Shown piece after piece: positions 62,552-64,000 of a DNA stretch of 64,000 nt. The notes under the pieces were generated by a model. The model was given only the letters and a program-made list of their open reading frames with translations, was not told where the DNA came from and did not search any database. This DNA comes from Galaxea fascicularis. Taxonomy: Eukaryota; Cnidaria; Anthozoa; Scleractinia; Euphylliidae. A program made the position numbers and the translations under genes. Numbering within the stretch: position 1 is the first letter of the stretch; every line of letters starts with the position of its first letter. Location of the stretch: positions 22,865,725 through 22,929,724 of the forward strand of contig OX419344.1 in NCBI GenBank assembly GCA_948470475.1, in the 5' to 3' direction.

Positions 62552-64000
62552 ACCGAATGTGAGGAACGGAACTAACCTGTAACAGGTCGAACGGAAAAAT
62601 ATGCCTCGCCCAGCTCAAGTCGTTCCACACGAAGGCCGACCTCAGTGCAAGCGATTCCTCTTCGGCCGGTCTGTCGGTGAACTTTCCGATCTGACTTGTT
62701 GCGGCGACCGTTTTTCGGTTCGTCTCTGTGGTGTCGACTCAGCCAGTCCTTACTGGACCAGATGCTGCTAGTGCTATCGCATTAACAACAATTATTTACC
62801 CTGGCCTCCTATCGGGGCTAAATCAAAAGCTGTCCATGACATGTTCCAATTACGTCAAAAAGGCAAGACCCTGTAGTTTGCGGGGCTTCTGTCTACTTGC
62901 GCTGAGCCTGATCCACCGTTATATAAATACCCTCTACCAGCGTTAACCGCCAAAGGCAATTGTGCGCCAGCATCCAGGCTTTCGTGAGGCTAAAAACCAG
63001 GGCTTCTAGGACACTCCGCATAAATTACTCTGCAAGCATATGAGAGACACTAAAAGGTGCTTCTTATGGTTTGATTGACAATGTTCTATTCCGAAAGCGA
63101 GTTTTATAAGTCGAGGAGCCCGCGAACCAAAAAATTAAAATAAAAGACCCACCGCTAAACAATACTAAATTAAGAAATTTGTCAAAGAAAATTCGGCAAA
63201 TAAAAATCCTACAAAGAACTTCCTAGGCTTTTATTCCAACAATATCTTGCCGTGCCATATCTGACCTTCTTTGTGTGGCGTGATAATTTCAATGCTTTTT
63301 CATATATTAATATATCGCTTTTCATTTAGGATTTTTAATTTAAGTGACTATTCTCCTATTGTTGTGAGGTCTTCGCTATCAATGAGGAGAATAAATTAAC
63401 AATGTATTTTAAAAGATAGGATCTTGTTTTCCTTTCCCCAGAGGAGTCATAATTTCTCACGCAGCAAACAGTATGTGTGTATATATCTTTTCTAATAATT
63501 AGCAAACAGGTCTTTGCTCGGACTTCGCGTTAGCCGCGTAATAAAAATGGATAAAGCTATATGCTCATCTCAATAAATGTGTCAAGAAATTTTGATGGGA
63601 ATGATCTGTTATTGAAATAGATTGCCTAAATGGGCGTTTGCCTATCGATTTCTGTCGTGCTTGTGTTGAAATTTTACTCTGAACGCGTTTTAGCATCAAT
63701 TTTTCACTTAGAATTTTGTGGTTATTTGCGGAGAAGACTCTGCAATTAAGCAGGAAGCATTTTTTTTCTCGGCTCAAGGTCGGTGTAGAAGTCTTGAGGC
63801 TAAATTGTGTTTTGTTGTGCAATGACTCATTTTAAGCAGCTTGATAAAACAAACGTAAACAATTTTGAAGAAAAGTAAACGCATACAATATAAACGAACT
63901 AACTCGAATAAATAGGCTTTAATTTAGTGTTTTGGTTTTAAATTTTATTTTAAAGAGTTTTCTAAACATGTGAAAAACGTTGAAAAAACGTTTGCAGATG
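62552..64000. other. Upstream region of the NCS gene
   Basis: About 350 bp of GC-richer sequence next to the start codon (presumed 5' UTR and core promoter), then AT-rich DNA to the window end with no gene that I can support. Confidence 0.5.
62919..62929 (-). promoter_or_regulatory. Possible TATA box of the NCS gene
   Basis: TATATAA on the minus strand lies about 370 bp upstream of the NCS start codon, in a GC-rich context, and would give a 5' UTR of about 340 nt. The sequence also reads TATATAAATA on the plus strand, so direction is uncertain. Confidence 0.3.

Overview
The window is animal nuclear DNA: intron-rich genes, AT-rich introns and many short DNA transposons. The dynein gene, the repeat landscape (tRNA-derived SINEs, foldback elements, hAT-, pogo- and CACTA-like non-autonomous elements) and the gene structures suggest an anthozoan cnidarian, probably a stony coral. 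The species assignment is inference.

Three protein-coding genes are present. (1) Positions 397-47959, minus strand: the first 72 coding exons of an axonemal inner-arm dynein heavy chain that I recognise as DNAH2. They encode 3415 residues, from the acidic N-terminal tail through the linker, AAA1-AAA4 and the stalk to the first segment of AAA5. The last ~1000 residues lie left of base 1. All 72 exons join in frame, and all 71 introns are GT-AG. (2) Positions 48724-53652, plus strand: ARGLU1 (267 residues, 4 exons), head-to-head with DNAH2 across a 764-bp intergenic segment. That segment holds a perfect match to the RFX X-box consensus 223 bp from the DNAH2 start codon. (3) Positions 56485-62551, minus strand: a two-exon, 196-residue neuronal calcium sensor (NCS/hippocalcin-like) protein with a predicted myristoylation site, three intact EF-hands and a GC-AG intron.

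Most of the remaining DNA is introns carrying mobile elements. DNAH2 intron 18 holds a 2889-bp CACTA-like element (28897-31785) with inverted CACAGG termini, a TAA target duplication and about 25 copies of a CATTAATG-type motif. It encloses a two-exon reading frame interrupted by one TAG. DNAH2 intron 1 holds a 590-bp solo LTR with a GTTAC duplication. Between ARGLU1 and the NCS gene lies an 867-bp element (55439-56305) with subterminal CACCGCA repeats, which also contains the first canonical poly(A) signal downstream of the NCS stop codon. Several dispersed repeats share a stem-loop core resembling a SINE central domain. The outer 1.4 kb on the right is the presumed NCS promoter and upstream DNA.
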